The notes under the pieces are model-generated. The model did not search any database and had not been told where the DNA came from. It worked only from the letters and a program-made list of their open reading frames with translations. 64,000 nucleotides of DNA. Origin: WHSW01 sp963821025 (GTDB taxonomy: Bacteria > Actinomycetota > Thermoleophilia > Solirubrobacterales > 70-9). The stretch is taken from NCBI GenBank assembly GCA_963821025.1, contig CAWGCG010000004.1, forward strand, positions 496,001 to 560,000. The letters run 5' to 3'. A program made the position numbers and the translations under genes. Shown here one piece after another: positions 25,662 to 34,085 of the stretch (positions within the stretch are counted from its first letter, which is position 1; each line of letters opens with the position of its first letter).

Positions 25662-25768
25662 GCCAGTCCTTACGCGGGGGGTCTCCGATCGGATGAGCTT
25701 CTCGGCCGCCGAGCGCGGCCCGAGCCTTTCCCCGTACCCAATCGAGCGTCTAGGCTCGCCCGCTGACG

Positions 25769-27499
25769 ATGCGGGGATCGCGGCTCAAGCTCTGTCTGGC
25801 GCCGGCAGCGTTGGCGATCGCCTTGGCGGCCGCGTCGCCGGCGCTCGCCGAGGATGACCCCGCGGCCCAGCCTCCGTTCGGCGGCCAAGCACCGCCGGCG
25901 CTGGTCGAGCCCGACTCGCAGCGCCTGCCGCCACCGGGATTCGAGGTTTCCGCGCGCGCTGCCATCGAGGCCGCCGCCGCGACCGAGGTGGTCGGCGACG
26001 AGCTCGCCGGAACCTCGGGGTCGAAGCCGCGCGCGTTGATCCGTGGCCGGCGCTGGCAGGTGGACTACTTCGACCCCGGCGGCGCCAAGGTCGCCGAGGT
26101 GGTGGTCGACGGTCGCAGCGGCGAGGTGATCGAGGCCTGGCACGATCAGCAGGTCGAGACAAAGCTCGCTCGCGGCTATCAGGACGCGATCGCCCAGAAG
26201 GTCAACGCGCCCTACGTCTGGCTCGCCCTCAGCCTCGTCTTCGTGATTCCGTTTTTCGACCCGCGCCGGCCGCTGCGCCTGCTCCACCTCGACCTCCTGG
26301 TCCTTATGGGCCTCGGGATCTCGCTCTATTTCTTCAACCGCGCCGAGATCAGCGCCTCGGTCGCGCTCACCTACCCGGTGCTCGGCTATTTCCTCATTCG
26401 GATGCTGGTCGCGGGATTGTGGCCGCGCGAGCACCGGGGGCCGCTGGTTCCGTTCGCCCCCGCCCGTCTGCTGGCGATCGGCTTGCTTGCGCTCGCCGCG
26501 GCGCGGATCGCGCTCAACGTCGTCGACTCGCGGGTGATCGACATCGGCGTCGCGGGGGTGATCGGGGCCGACCGGATCATCGACGGCGCGGCGCTCTATC
26601 AGGGGACGTTCTCCGAGATTCCCGGCCTGCGGGGGGATGTCTACGGCCCCGCCAACTACCTCGCCTACCTGCCCTTCGTCGGGTTCTTCGGCTTCGACGG
26701 CACCTGGGGGGAGGTGCCCGCGGCGCACGCCGCCGCGATCGGCTTCGACCTGCTCTGCATCGTCGGGCTGGTGGCGCTCGGGCGCCGCCTCAGGGAGGGC
26801 GCCGAGGGCCGGCTCTTGGGCTGGGCGCTCGGCTTTGCCTGGGCGGCCTGCCCGTGGACGCTCTACACGATGAACGCCAACGCCAACGACTCGCTGATCG
26901 CGGCGCTCTCGATCGGGGCGCTGCTGGCGCTGCGCTCGCCCCCGGCACGCGGCGCGCTGCTGGCGCTGGCCGCGGCGGCCAAGTTCGGCCCCGCGGCGCT
27001 GGCGCCCCTTTTCGCTACCGCGGGCGGCGATCGACGGTGGCGCTCGGCGGCGATCTTCGGCCTCGCCTTCGCCGCGGTATTCGCGCTCGTGGTGCTGCCC
27101 CTCGCCGGCGGTGACTTGGGCGAGTTCTATGACCGCACCCTCGGCTATCAGGCAGCTCGTAGCTCCCCGTTCAGCGTCTGGGGCCAGGCGCCCTCGCTCG
27201 AGTCGCTGCAGGCGCCGGTCAGGGTGCTGGCGGCGACGCTGGCGTTCGGCGTCGCCCTCTATCCGCGGTTCAAGTCACCGGTCCAGCTCGCCGCTCTGGC
27301 CACCGCGGTGACGATCGCGGTCCAGCTCACCGCCACTCACTGGTTCTACTTCTACGTCGTCTGGTTCCTGCCCTTCGTCCTTGTGGCCGCGTTCGCGTCG
27401 CAGCGGCGGATCGGTCCGCATCCCGGGCCCGGAAACGAGGACAGGCCCCAAGCGGGGCCTGTCCGTTCCGCAGCTGCGTCGAGCCTCAGCGAGGCTTGA
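25769..27499 (+). CDS. GT87/DUF2029-like membrane glycosyltransferase with N-terminal exported domain
   Basis: 576 residues. A signal-like segment (about 1-27, ending ALA) leads into an extracytoplasmic region (about 28-145) where RRWQVDYFDPGG and GEVIEAWHDQQ resemble PepSY-type repeats. About ten membrane helices follow. MNANANDSLIAALSIG and LALAAAAKFGPAALAP match polyprenyl-phosphate mannosyltransferase-like GT87 proteins; the aspartate of the first extracellular loop may be in GDVYGPANY. The C-terminal 25 residues are hydrophilic and encoded across a strong hairpin (27439-27464). Probably moves sugars from lipid carriers outside the membrane. Confidence 0.72.
   Translation: MRGSRLKLCLAPAALAIALAAASPALAEDDPAAQPPFGGQAPPALVEPDSQRLPPPGFEVSARAAIEAAAATEVVGDELAGTSGSKPRALIRGRRWQVDYFDPGGAKVAEVVVDGRSGEVIEAWHDQQVETKLARGYQDAIAQKVNAPYVWLALSLVFVIPFFDPRRPLRLLHLDLLVLMGLGISLYFFNRAEISASVALTYPVLGYFLIRMLVAGLWPREHRGPLVPFAPARLLAIGLLALAAARIALNVVDSRVIDIGVAGVIGADRIIDGAALYQGTFSEIPGLRGDVYGPANYLAYLPFVGFFGFDGTWGEVPAAHAAAIGFDLLCIVGLVALGRRLREGAEGRLLGWALGFAWAACPWTLYTMNANANDSLIAALSIGALLALRSPPARGALLALAAAAKFGPAALAPLFATAGGDRRWRSAAIFGLAFAAVFALVVLPLAGGDLGEFYDRTLGYQAARSSPFSVWGQAPSLESLQAPVRVLAATLAFGVALYPRFKSPVQLAALATAVTIAVQLTATHWFYFYVVWFLPFVLVAAFASQRRIGPHPGPGNEDRPQAGPVRSAAASSLSEA
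27439..27464. terminator. strong hairpin, likely terminator of the minus-strand ferritin-like gene
   Basis: Perfect 11-bp stem (GGACAGGCCCC paired with its complement) with loop AAGC. It lies 22 bases beyond the ferritin-like stop on the minus strand and is followed there by TCGTTTCC. It is also inside the 3' end of the convergent GT87-like frame. A poor U tract keeps the call tentative. Confidence 0.6.
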
Positions 27500-28229
27500 G
27501 CGTGTTCACGCCCGCCGGCGCCGGCGTCCGCCTCTTGACGTCGTCGAAGTCATAGAAGGCGCCGGGAGCGGCCCCCTCCTTGCCGAAGCCGAACCCGGCC
27601 TTGATCAGCAGGCGAGGCGCGGCGTTGATGCCGGTGAACTTGTAACGCATGAACGCCCGGTCGTTGCCGAGCTGGCCCAGCGACTGCAGCGCCAGCGCCC
27701 GGTGGACCGCTTCGGCGCCCATGAACTCGGCGGCATAGCGGGCGAAGTTGCCCTTGCCGGCCTTGCCGAATGCCGTGGTCCCGATCAGATAGGCGTTGAT
27801 GAAGATCTGATCGCCGGTGACCAGAGCGCCCAGCAAACCGGTCGAGCTGCCGAAGACCGCGTCTGGAACCCAGATCTTCTTGGTCGCCGGACGGCCACCG
27901 AGCGAGCGCAGGACCTTGTAATGGACGAGCTCCTCGTAAGCGGCCGCGTCGACATTGGCCTTGGTCACCGAGTCGAGCGCGACGCGCTCGCCACCGACCG
28001 TGTTGACGATCGTCGCCAGCACTTCGGCCGTCGCCGCGACGTTGAGAATCGTCGCCGGGTCGTTCTTCTCCATTGCCGCCAGCGCCGAGGGGCTGCTGCT
28101 GAGCCCGAGCAGACCCATGCTGCCCAGCGTCGCCGCCGCACCGCCGACAAACCTGCGCCGGGTGCTCGCGGACTCCTCCGCGAACTCCTCGTCGATCGCC
28201 TCGTAGGCGAGATTCTCCGGTTGACTCAC
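27486..28229 (-). CDS. Tat-exported ferritin-like protein, third family member
   Basis: 247 residues from a GTG with CAGGAGG 7 bases ahead. Twin-arginine signal STRRRFVGG at 22-30 and a hydrophobic stretch ending LAA at about 52; no lipobox, so probably released. The helical body has candidate ligands E69, E99/E100 with H103, and E173 with H176, spaced like the paralogues at 4814 and 5506, though the sequence is more divergent. It stands alone, apart from the Tat operon it would depend on. Its end overlaps the convergent GT87-like gene by 14 bases. Confidence 0.8.
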   Translation of the reverse strand: MSQPENLAYEAIDEEFAEESASTRRRFVGGAAATLGSMGLLGLSSSPSALAAMEKNDPATILNVAATAEVLATIVNTVGGERVALDSVTKANVDAAAYEELVHYKVLRSLGGRPATKKIWVPDAVFGSSTGLLGALVTGDQIFINAYLIGTTAFGKAGKGNFARYAAEFMGAEAVHRALALQSLGQLGNDRAFMRYKFTGINAAPRLLIKAGFGFGKEGAAPGAFYDFDDVKRRTPAPAGVNTLKPR

Positions 28230-28310
28230 CGTGGTCCTCCTGTCCCCCGAAAGGGCGTTGTGGATCGATCCCCCCTCTCAACTGCCCTACGCAGAGAGGC
28301 CGGGGCCGGA

Positions 28311-29144
28311 TCAGCCGATCAGGGTGGTGAGGCGCCCGAGCTGCGGCGAGCTGATCACGATCTCATCGCCGGGTCGCAGCCAGACGCTTGGCTCGCGCGC
28401 CCCGCCGACCCCGGCCGGGGTGCCGGTGCAGACGATGTCGCCGGGCTCGAGCGTCATCAGCATCGAGAGGTGGGCGACCAATGCCGGGATCGAGAAGATC
28501 AGGTCGGCGGTGGTCGACTCCTGCATCCGCTCGCCGTTGAGGTCGAGTGCGATCCCGATCGCGTCCGCCGGTCCGGCCTCGTCGGCGGTGACGATCGCCG
28601 GGCCGCAGGGCGCGGAGCCGTCGAAGACCTTTCCCGGCATCCACTGCGGGGTCGCGAACTGCAGATCACGGGCCGAGAGGTCGTTGAGCAGCGTGTAGCC
28701 GGCAAGGTGGTCGATCGCCTCGGCCTCGGCGACGTCCTTCGCGCGGCGTCCGATCACGAAGGCGACCTCCGCCTCGTAGTCGACCTTGGCGCTGGCCGCG
28801 GGCAGCTCGACGGTGGCTTCGTCGGCGCGCAGCGCATTCGCGAACTTGGCGAAGAAGGTCGGGCTCGAGGGTGGCTCCCGGCGTCCCTCGGCCGCGTGGG
28901 CACTGTAGTTGAGCCCGATGCCGATGATCTTCTGCGGATCGGGCACCGGCGGCAGCAGCTCGATCTGGTCGAGCCCGACCGGATCGCCGTCGGCTTCGCT
29001 GAGCTCGCCGAGCCGGCCGGATGCCAGCAGCTCGCGCATCCCCTCGCCGCCGCCGCCGAGCGCATCCCAGGCGTCGAGGACCCCGCCCTCGCGCAACACC
29101 CCCGCGCGCGGGCCCGCCTCCGACGAGTAGCTCACCAGTCGCAC
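28311..29144 (-). CDS. fumarylacetoacetate hydrolase-family protein
   Basis: 277 residues. The FAH-domain signature is complete: IIGIGLNYSAHAAE, the metal-binding KVDYEAEVAFVIG, GYTLLNDLSARDLQ, GKVFDGSAPCGP and TGTPAGVGGAREP. Members hydrolyse or decarboxylate beta-diketo or oxo acids from aromatic degradation, or act as oxaloacetate or acylpyruvate hydrolases; the substrate is not readable. GTG start 8 bases after a TAGCCT box, with no ribosome site, so a leaderless transcript is likely. Confidence 0.9.
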   Translation of the reverse strand: MRLVSYSSEAGPRAGVLREGGVLDAWDALGGGGEGMRELLASGRLGELSEADGDPVGLDQIELLPPVPDPQKIIGIGLNYSAHAAEGRREPPSSPTFFAKFANALRADEATVELPAASAKVDYEAEVAFVIGRRAKDVAEAEAIDHLAGYTLLNDLSARDLQFATPQWMPGKVFDGSAPCGPAIVTADEAGPADAIGIALDLNGERMQESTTADLIFSIPALVAHLSMLMTLEPGDIVCTGTPAGVGGAREPSVWLRPGDEIVISSPQLGRLTTLIG

Positions 29145-29152
29145 CGCTGCCC

Positions 29153-29158
29153 AGGCTA
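29153..29158 (-). promoter_or_regulatory. leaderless-type -10 box of the FAA hydrolase gene
   Basis: TAGCCT on the minus strand, 8 bases ahead of the GTG start. Confidence 0.5.
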
Positions 29159-29231
29159 TCTCCCTAGAATCAGCGCGGCGGGCGCTCCGGGGCCCGCGTC
29201 AGGGCAGCTGCAGGCGCCCCGACACCCACCC

Positions 29232-29306
<75 letters not shown>

Positions 29307-29314
29307 TTTCTCGG

Positions 29315-29334
29315 AACCGCTTGAACAAGCGGTT
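29315..29334 (+). terminator. hairpin after tRNA-Asp
   Basis: Perfect 8-bp stem AACCGCTT/AAGCGGTT with loop GAAC, followed by a weak TAC. Direct repeats GGGTACCA (29377-29384 and 29390-29397) lie just beyond. The rest of 29335-29551 shows no gene. Confidence 0.45.
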
Positions 29335-29551
29335 TACTCGGTCCCAAGCGATACTCTGTCTCGCTGCGCCACGATCGGGTACCAGCTTCGGGTACCAAAC
29401 GGACTCGTAGCTGAGGCGAAGCCGGGCCAGCGTGGAGGCGCCGGGCCGACCGCTACTCCTCCCACGCGACGAGGAGCGGACCCGCCGGTCAAGCAACGCT
29501 CGCCCGGGCGACCTTCTGAAATCCCTTGGGCCCGTCGGCCCGGCGCGGGCG

Positions 29552-30973
29552 TCAGCCGGGCTGGATGTTCTTGTTGTGGTGGAAAGCGTTGTCAGGGTCG
29601 TACTTGGCCTTGACCTCGGCGAGTCGCCGGTAAATCTGATCGCCATAGGCCTCTCGAACCCGGCTGGAGTCGTCGTCGGAATCAAGGAAGTTGACGTAGA
29701 CGCCGGCGCGGTGCGGTCGTAGGGCTTGGAGGAACCGCCGCGCCCAAGCGGTCTCGGCCGCGGCGTGCTCGCCGGACTCGTCAGGGAGCCACACGGCGTC
29801 GATGATGATGTTGTGGGCCACGTCGCGACCGGCGTAAGCGGTGGCGTCGTGGGGGACTCGGGCGACGGCGCCACCCATGTGGAACATCGTCGCGTACGAG
29901 CGGGGCGAGTTGGCGGCGTAGGCGTGGTCGGCGATGACGGCGATGACGTCGTCGGAGAGACCGGCGAGGTTCGTCGCCTTCCAGTAGTAGTGCCACCCGT
30001 GGAGGACGGTGTCGTCGAGGCCGCCCTGGAAGGCGGAGTACGGCGTGGATGAGAGCAGGTCGACGAGCGGCGTCCCGAACCGACGAAGGCCCCGCACCGC
30101 ACGCTCGCCGTCTTCGACGGCGCCGGCGTAACAGCAGGCGACGGCGATGGCCGGCCGCCAGTGCAGCTCCTCGGGGATGACCGGCAGTGGGGGGACGGTG
30201 CCGAGCCGGACGACGCTGCCGAGCTCGTCGGGCGCTTCGGCGGCGAAGTCCCGGTAGAAGCGCAGCACGTCGGTGGTGTCGTCGGCCGCCCAGAAGACGG
30301 GCCCGGCCATCACGGTCGGGCCGAGGGAATGGAGAGAGAACCGGAACGACGTGACGACGCCGAAGTTGCCGCCGCCGCCTCGCAGCGCCCAGAACAGATC
30401 GGGGTGTTCGTCGGCGGACGCACGGACGATGTTGCCCTCGGCGGTGACCACCTCGGCGGCAAGCAGGTTGTCGACGGTGAGCCCGTGTTTGCGCATGAGG
30501 AAGCCGATGCCGCCGCCTAGGGTGAGCCCGGCGACGCCGGTGTGCCCCACGATGCCGCCGGTGGTGGCCAGACCGTAGGCCTGCGTCTCGCGGTCGACGT
30601 CGCCCCACAGAGCACCACCCTGCACCCACGCCGTGCGGCCGGCGGGGTCGACCCACACAGCCCGCATCGCCGAGAGGTCGATGACGGCCCCGTCGTCGCA
30701 CACCGCGGTGCCGGCCACGTTGTGGCCCCCGCCCCGTACGGCGATCTCCAGGTCGCGCTCGCGCGCGAAGTTCACCGCCGCGACCACATCGGCCACGCCC
30801 GTGCAGCGGGCGATGCAGGCCGGACGGCGGTCGACCGCGCCATTCCAGATCCTGCGCGCAGCGTCGTAGCCGGGACTGGTCGGCAGCAGCAGCTCTCCGT
30901 GGAACGATCCGCCGAGCTCATCGAACGCGGTCGTCTCGAGGGGCGGTGCTTGTGGTGTCTCGATGGCGCTCAT
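29552..30973 (-). CDS. FAD-binding oxidoreductase, berberine-bridge-enzyme type
   Basis: 473 residues. FAD_binding_4 domain with VRGGGHNVAG, where H84 is the usual covalent FAD attachment site. The second (Cys) attachment position appears absent: GIVGHTGVAGLTLGGG carries no Cys, so the flavin is probably singly linked. A C-terminal BBE segment ends YDPDNAFHHNKNIQPG. Such enzymes oxidise sugars, alkaloids or phenolic compounds using oxygen. Ribosome site GGGAGGACGAG. Divergent from an HxlR regulator; codon choice looks less rich in GAGCTC-type strings than neighbours, so transfer is possible. Confidence 0.88.
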   Translation of the reverse strand: MSAIETPQAPPLETTAFDELGGSFHGELLLPTSPGYDAARRIWNGAVDRRPACIARCTGVADVVAAVNFARERDLEIAVRGGGHNVAGTAVCDDGAVIDLSAMRAVWVDPAGRTAWVQGGALWGDVDRETQAYGLATTGGIVGHTGVAGLTLGGGIGFLMRKHGLTVDNLLAAEVVTAEGNIVRASADEHPDLFWALRGGGGNFGVVTSFRFSLHSLGPTVMAGPVFWAADDTTDVLRFYRDFAAEAPDELGSVVRLGTVPPLPVIPEELHWRPAIAVACCYAGAVEDGERAVRGLRRFGTPLVDLLSSTPYSAFQGGLDDTVLHGWHYYWKATNLAGLSDDVIAVIADHAYAANSPRSYATMFHMGGAVARVPHDATAYAGRDVAHNIIIDAVWLPDESGEHAAAETAWARRFLQALRPHRAGVYVNFLDSDDDSSRVREAYGDQIYRRLAEVKAKYDPDNAFHHNKNIQPG

Positions 30974-31088
30974 CTCGTCCTCCCGGTAGTGCTCGATGAG
31001 CCCAAACGTAGGCTTGTCGGCCCGGGCTGACTAGTTCTACTTTCGAACCAACCGGTTCGAGTAGCAGACCTGTTGGCCGATTCGCGGC

Positions 31089-31094
31089 TAGCAT
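31089..31094 (+). promoter_or_regulatory. leaderless-type -10 box of the HxlR gene
   Basis: TAGCAT, 9 bases ahead of the ATG, with no ribosome site between. Confidence 0.45.
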
Positions 31095-31103
31095 GGTGAC
31101 GCG

Positions 31104-31910
31104 ATGCGCAGCTACGCGCAGTACTGCCCGGTCGCCAAGGCCACCGAGATCCTCGGCGACCGTTGGACGCTTCTGATCGTGCGCGAGATGCTGGGCGGCG
31201 CGAGCGGCTTCAACGAGCTCCAACGCGGCCTCCCAGGGATCTCGCGCTCGGTCCTCACCGACCGCATGCGCGCGCTCGAACGGGCCGAAGTCATCGAGCG
31301 CAGGACGGGCCCCAAAGGCCGCACCCTCGAATATCGCCTCACGGCCGCCGGCCGTGACCTCCAGCCGGTCGTGCAGGCGATCGGCGAGTGGGGGGTGACC
31401 TGGTCGTTCACCGATCCCCGCGCCGAGGAGCTCGACCCCGACCTCTTGATCGTCTGGATGGCCCGGCACGTCGATCGCGAGCAGCTCCCGGCGGACCGCA
31501 CCGTGGTTCAGTTCGACTTCCGCGACCCGGCGAAGCGCTACTGGATGGTGCTCGAGCCCTCCGAGGTCTCGGTCTGCCTCCAGCATCCCGGCTTCGACGT
31601 CGATCTCGAGGTCAAGGTCGACACCGCCACCCTCTACAGCGTCTACCTGGGGCGCGCCGAGCTGGGCGGCGCGGCGCGAGCGCGCAAGCTGACGATGAGC
31701 GGCCCGAGGGCGCTCCAGCGGTCCTTCGGGCGCTGGTTCGCCTGGAGCGCGTTTGCCCCAGCCAGCCGCTCGGCGCAACGGCGCCGCACTGCCGCCTCAC
31801 GCCTTGCCGGCCCTCATCGCGTACGGATCGCCGACGGCGATCCGGGGACTGCACCACAGGGGCCGCAACCGGCACACCTGCATCCGCCGGCAAGCAGGCA
31901 TCCCGGCTGA
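31104..31910 (+). CDS. HxlR-family regulator with C-terminal SCP2-like domain
   Basis: 268 residues. N-terminal HxlR winged helix with CPVAKATEILGDRWTLLIVREML; C8 matches the redox- or quinone-sensing Cys of HxlR regulators. A second domain (about 115-225, with VQFDFRDPAKRYWMVLE) resembles a sterol-carrier-like ligand domain seen in actinobacterial HxlR proteins. The last 40 or so residues are Pro/Arg/His-rich and unlike the family, so a late frameshift or a drifting tail is possible. It is divergent from the BBE flavoprotein, its likely target. Confidence 0.85.
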   Translation: MRSYAQYCPVAKATEILGDRWTLLIVREMLGGASGFNELQRGLPGISRSVLTDRMRALERAEVIERRTGPKGRTLEYRLTAAGRDLQPVVQAIGEWGVTWSFTDPRAEELDPDLLIVWMARHVDREQLPADRTVVQFDFRDPAKRYWMVLEPSEVSVCLQHPGFDVDLEVKVDTATLYSVYLGRAELGGAARARKLTMSGPRALQRSFGRWFAWSAFAPASRSAQRRRTAASRLAGPHRVRIADGDPGTAPQGPQPAHLHPPASRHPG

Positions 31911-31946
31911 CCGCCGCTTGCTTGCTTCTGCCTACGGACGAACCCA

Positions 31947-31975
31947 GGAGCGAACGCTTGCATCACGCTCGCTCC
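31947..31975. terminator. possible bidirectional terminator hairpin
   Basis: GGAGCGA (31947-31953) pairs with TCGCTCC (31969-31975) across a 15-base loop, between the convergent HxlR and ferritin genes. No U tract. Confidence 0.35.
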
Positions 31976-32011
31976 TCCCGTGCGCAGGTGGGCCGGCGGG
32001 TGGCTCGGACC

Positions 32012-32545
32012 TCAGCCGCCCGCCGCAGGCGGGGCGGTTGGGTCGGCGGCGCCCTGCTCGCCGAGGGTCTCGCGAGCGATGAAGTCCTCGACCAGCAGCA
32101 GGTTGTCGCGCGAGCGCTCGACCACCTGGAGCAGGTCCTGCATCAGCGCGACCTCCTCCACCTGCTCCTTGACGAACCACTGCATGAACTGCTCGGCGCG
32201 GTAGTCCTTGCTCTCGCGGGCGAGCTCGAACAACCTGTAGATCTCCTCGCCGACCCGCTGCTCCTGCTCGAGCGCCATCCGCACCGGTGCGACGCCGTCG
32301 GCGAACGAGGACTCGGCCGCCGCGATCTCGGGGATCCGCACCCGCTCGCCGACGTCGAGCAGGTACTGCACCATCATCATCGCGTGGTCGCGCTCCTCGG
32401 CGGCCTGGCGGTAGAAGAAGGCAGCGAGCCGGGGCAGGGTCTCGGCGTCGTAGTGCACAGCGGCGCCGATGTACTGCATCGAGGCGGCGAACTCGTTTGC
32501 GATCTGCTCGTTGAGCGCCTCGGAGAATGTTCGCTGCGTTGCCAT
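32012..32545 (-). CDS. non-haem bacterial ferritin
   Basis: 177 residues, a full four-helix ferritin. Ferroxidase-centre residues include E18 (NEFAA), E51 and H54 (EERDHA), with further acids in ALEQEQRVGEEI and a Gln/Glu-rich fourth helix WFVKEQVEEV. It should form a 24-subunit cytosolic iron store. The ATG at 32545 has no obvious ribosome site. It lies 14 bases after the enolase-like gene in the same direction. The window therefore codes for cytosolic and exported ferritin-fold proteins. Confidence 0.9.
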   Translation of the reverse strand: MATQRTFSEALNEQIANEFAASMQYIGAAVHYDAETLPRLAAFFYRQAAEERDHAMMMVQYLLDVGERVRIPEIAAAESSFADGVAPVRMALEQEQRVGEEIYRLFELARESKDYRAEQFMQWFVKEQVEEVALMQDLLQVVERSRDNLLLVEDFIARETLGEQGAADPTAPPAAGG

Positions 32546-32559
32546 CCGAGCCGACCGTA

Positions 32560-33627
32560 CTACTCGGCCCAGCGAAATCCGGTCTGGCTCTGGGCCGGAT
32601 CCATCGGGCTGGTCGCCATCCCTCGTGGCACTGCCGGGTCGTTGTAGCCCGAGGGGGCGATGTCGTTGGAGGTGTCGGGGTGAAACAGCGAGGCCAGGTA
32701 CTGGGTCTGACCGCGGCCGCACATCTGCTCCCCCTGGCCGCCGCTGTAGATCGCGATCCCCTCGCCGTCGCAGTACTCGTAGATCTCGAGCAGCTCTCGC
32801 AGCGACCCGAACCGCGACGGCTTCGAGTTGATCGCCTTGCGGGCGCGCTCCTTGACGTCGGCCAGCGACTCCAGGGGCGCGTCCCAGGTGATCCGCTCGT
32901 CGTAGGGCTCGAGCACCGGGCGCGTCTCGTCGTTTATGTCGGGGTCCTCGATCCAGGCCTCGGGGAAGGCCTCGGCGACTGCGTGATAGAGGTTCGGGTC
33001 GGTGTCGACGTCGACCGGGGTGCCGCTGTACATGCCCTTCAGGTCGAGCACCCTGACCGTGGCCAGCTCGCCGATCTCGGCGATCAGCTCGGCATCCCAG
33101 TCGTTTTCGGGATCGAGCTTGAACTCGAGCCCGGGGTAGGCATCGAGCCGCTTTCGGATCGGCTCGGTATTGGACTTCGAGGCGTCCTCGCCGAAGCCGC
33201 CGAGCCGGGTCGAGCAGACGAACCGAAGCGGCGAGGGATCGCGCTCGATCGCCTCCCACAACGCGAGGCCGTTCTGGCGCAGCGCGAGGTCGAGCGCCGC
33301 CGACTCATATGCCCAGCGGCGGTAGTGGCGCGAGGCCTCGCGCTCGGGGGCGGCGCCGGGGAACAGGTCGAGCTCGCCGAGTAGCTGGCAGGCCGCGCCC
33401 AGGCTCGTCGGCGAGCTCAGGTCGAGCACCGGTCCTGCGTCGCGGTGGGCGATGTGGTCGAGCACGTCATAGACCACGTCCTCGCCGATCCCCTCGTGGC
33501 CGTCGCCGCGCAGGTGGACGACGGTCGAGGGCCGGGTGAACTCGCCGAAGCTGCGGTCGTGCCCGCTGAGCTCGTAGTCGTCGATTCGCAGCGGAAGCTC
33601 GGCGAGGCGGTCGTAGGTGGCGCTCAC
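32560..33627 (-). CDS. enolase-superfamily (MR/MLE-like) protein
   Basis: 355 residues with an N-terminal capping region and a barrel. Likely metal and catalytic positions are visible: FKLDPEN (Lys on strand two), VLDLKGMY (Asp), AWIEDPD (Glu), ITWDAP (Asp) and INSKPSRFG (second Lys). The set resembles muconate-lactonising or dipeptide-epimerase-like members, but the substrate is unknown. C-terminal QGEQMCGRGQTQYLASLFHP is distinctive for this subgroup. GTG start 7 bases after TAGCCT, so probably leaderless. Confidence 0.8.
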   Translation of the reverse strand: MSATYDRLAELPLRIDDYELSGHDRSFGEFTRPSTVVHLRGDGHEGIGEDVVYDVLDHIAHRDAGPVLDLSSPTSLGAACQLLGELDLFPGAAPEREASRHYRRWAYESAALDLALRQNGLALWEAIERDPSPLRFVCSTRLGGFGEDASKSNTEPIRKRLDAYPGLEFKLDPENDWDAELIAEIGELATVRVLDLKGMYSGTPVDVDTDPNLYHAVAEAFPEAWIEDPDINDETRPVLEPYDERITWDAPLESLADVKERARKAINSKPSRFGSLRELLEIYEYCDGEGIAIYSGGQGEQMCGRGQTQYLASLFHPDTSNDIAPSGYNDPAVPRGMATSPMDPAQSQTGFRWAE

Positions 33628-33634
33628 GGCCGCC

Positions 33635-33640
33635 AGGCTA
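33635..33640 (-). promoter_or_regulatory. leaderless-type -10 box of the enolase-like gene
   Basis: TAGCCT on the minus strand, 7 bases ahead of the GTG start. Confidence 0.5.
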
Positions 33641-33659
33641 CCGACCGCGGCGCTGACGC

Positions 33660-34085
33660 TCAGACGTCGGCGCCGACCGGCACCACGAGCACCGGGCGCT
33701 CCGACAGCTGCAGGAGCTTGTGCGGGGTCGAGCCGAGGAGCGCCCCCCGGATCGGGCTCTCGCCGTGTGTGCCGACGACGATCGCGCGGGCGTCGTGCTC
33801 GGCGGCCAGCGTCACCAGCGCGTCGACCGGTCGCTCCGGGACGAGCGCCAGGGTCGCCTTGACCCCGGCCTCGCCGGCGCGCTCGATCGCCGGCGCGGTC
33901 GCGCGCTCGCCGAACTTGCGCACCGCTTCACGGTGCGCGGCGTGCTCCTCGCCGTAGCCACCGGGCTCGTAGCCGAACCCGATCACGATCTCGTCGCCGG
34001 TCGTGCCGGCGAAGTAAATCGCGACCTCGAGCGCGGCGCGCGCGCAATCGGATCCGTCATAGCCGACCACCAGCGAGCGGGTCAT
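33660..34085 (-). CDS. universal stress protein, ATP-binding type
   Basis: 141 residues, a single UspA domain. VVGYDGS at the N-terminus and the nucleotide motif GTHG...GSTPHKLL (G105, G108, G118, S119) fit the G-2x-G-9x-G-S/T pattern of ATP-binding members. The start overlaps the permease stop as TGATG, so it is translationally coupled to the APC transporter and may regulate it through nucleotide binding (known for other transporter-USP pairs). Confidence 0.9.
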   Translation of the reverse strand: MTRSLVVGYDGSDCARAALEVAIYFAGTTGDEIVIGFGYEPGGYGEEHAAHREAVRKFGERATAPAIERAGEAGVKATLALVPERPVDALVTLAAEHDARAIVVGTHGESPIRGALLGSTPHKLLQLSERPVLVVPVGADV

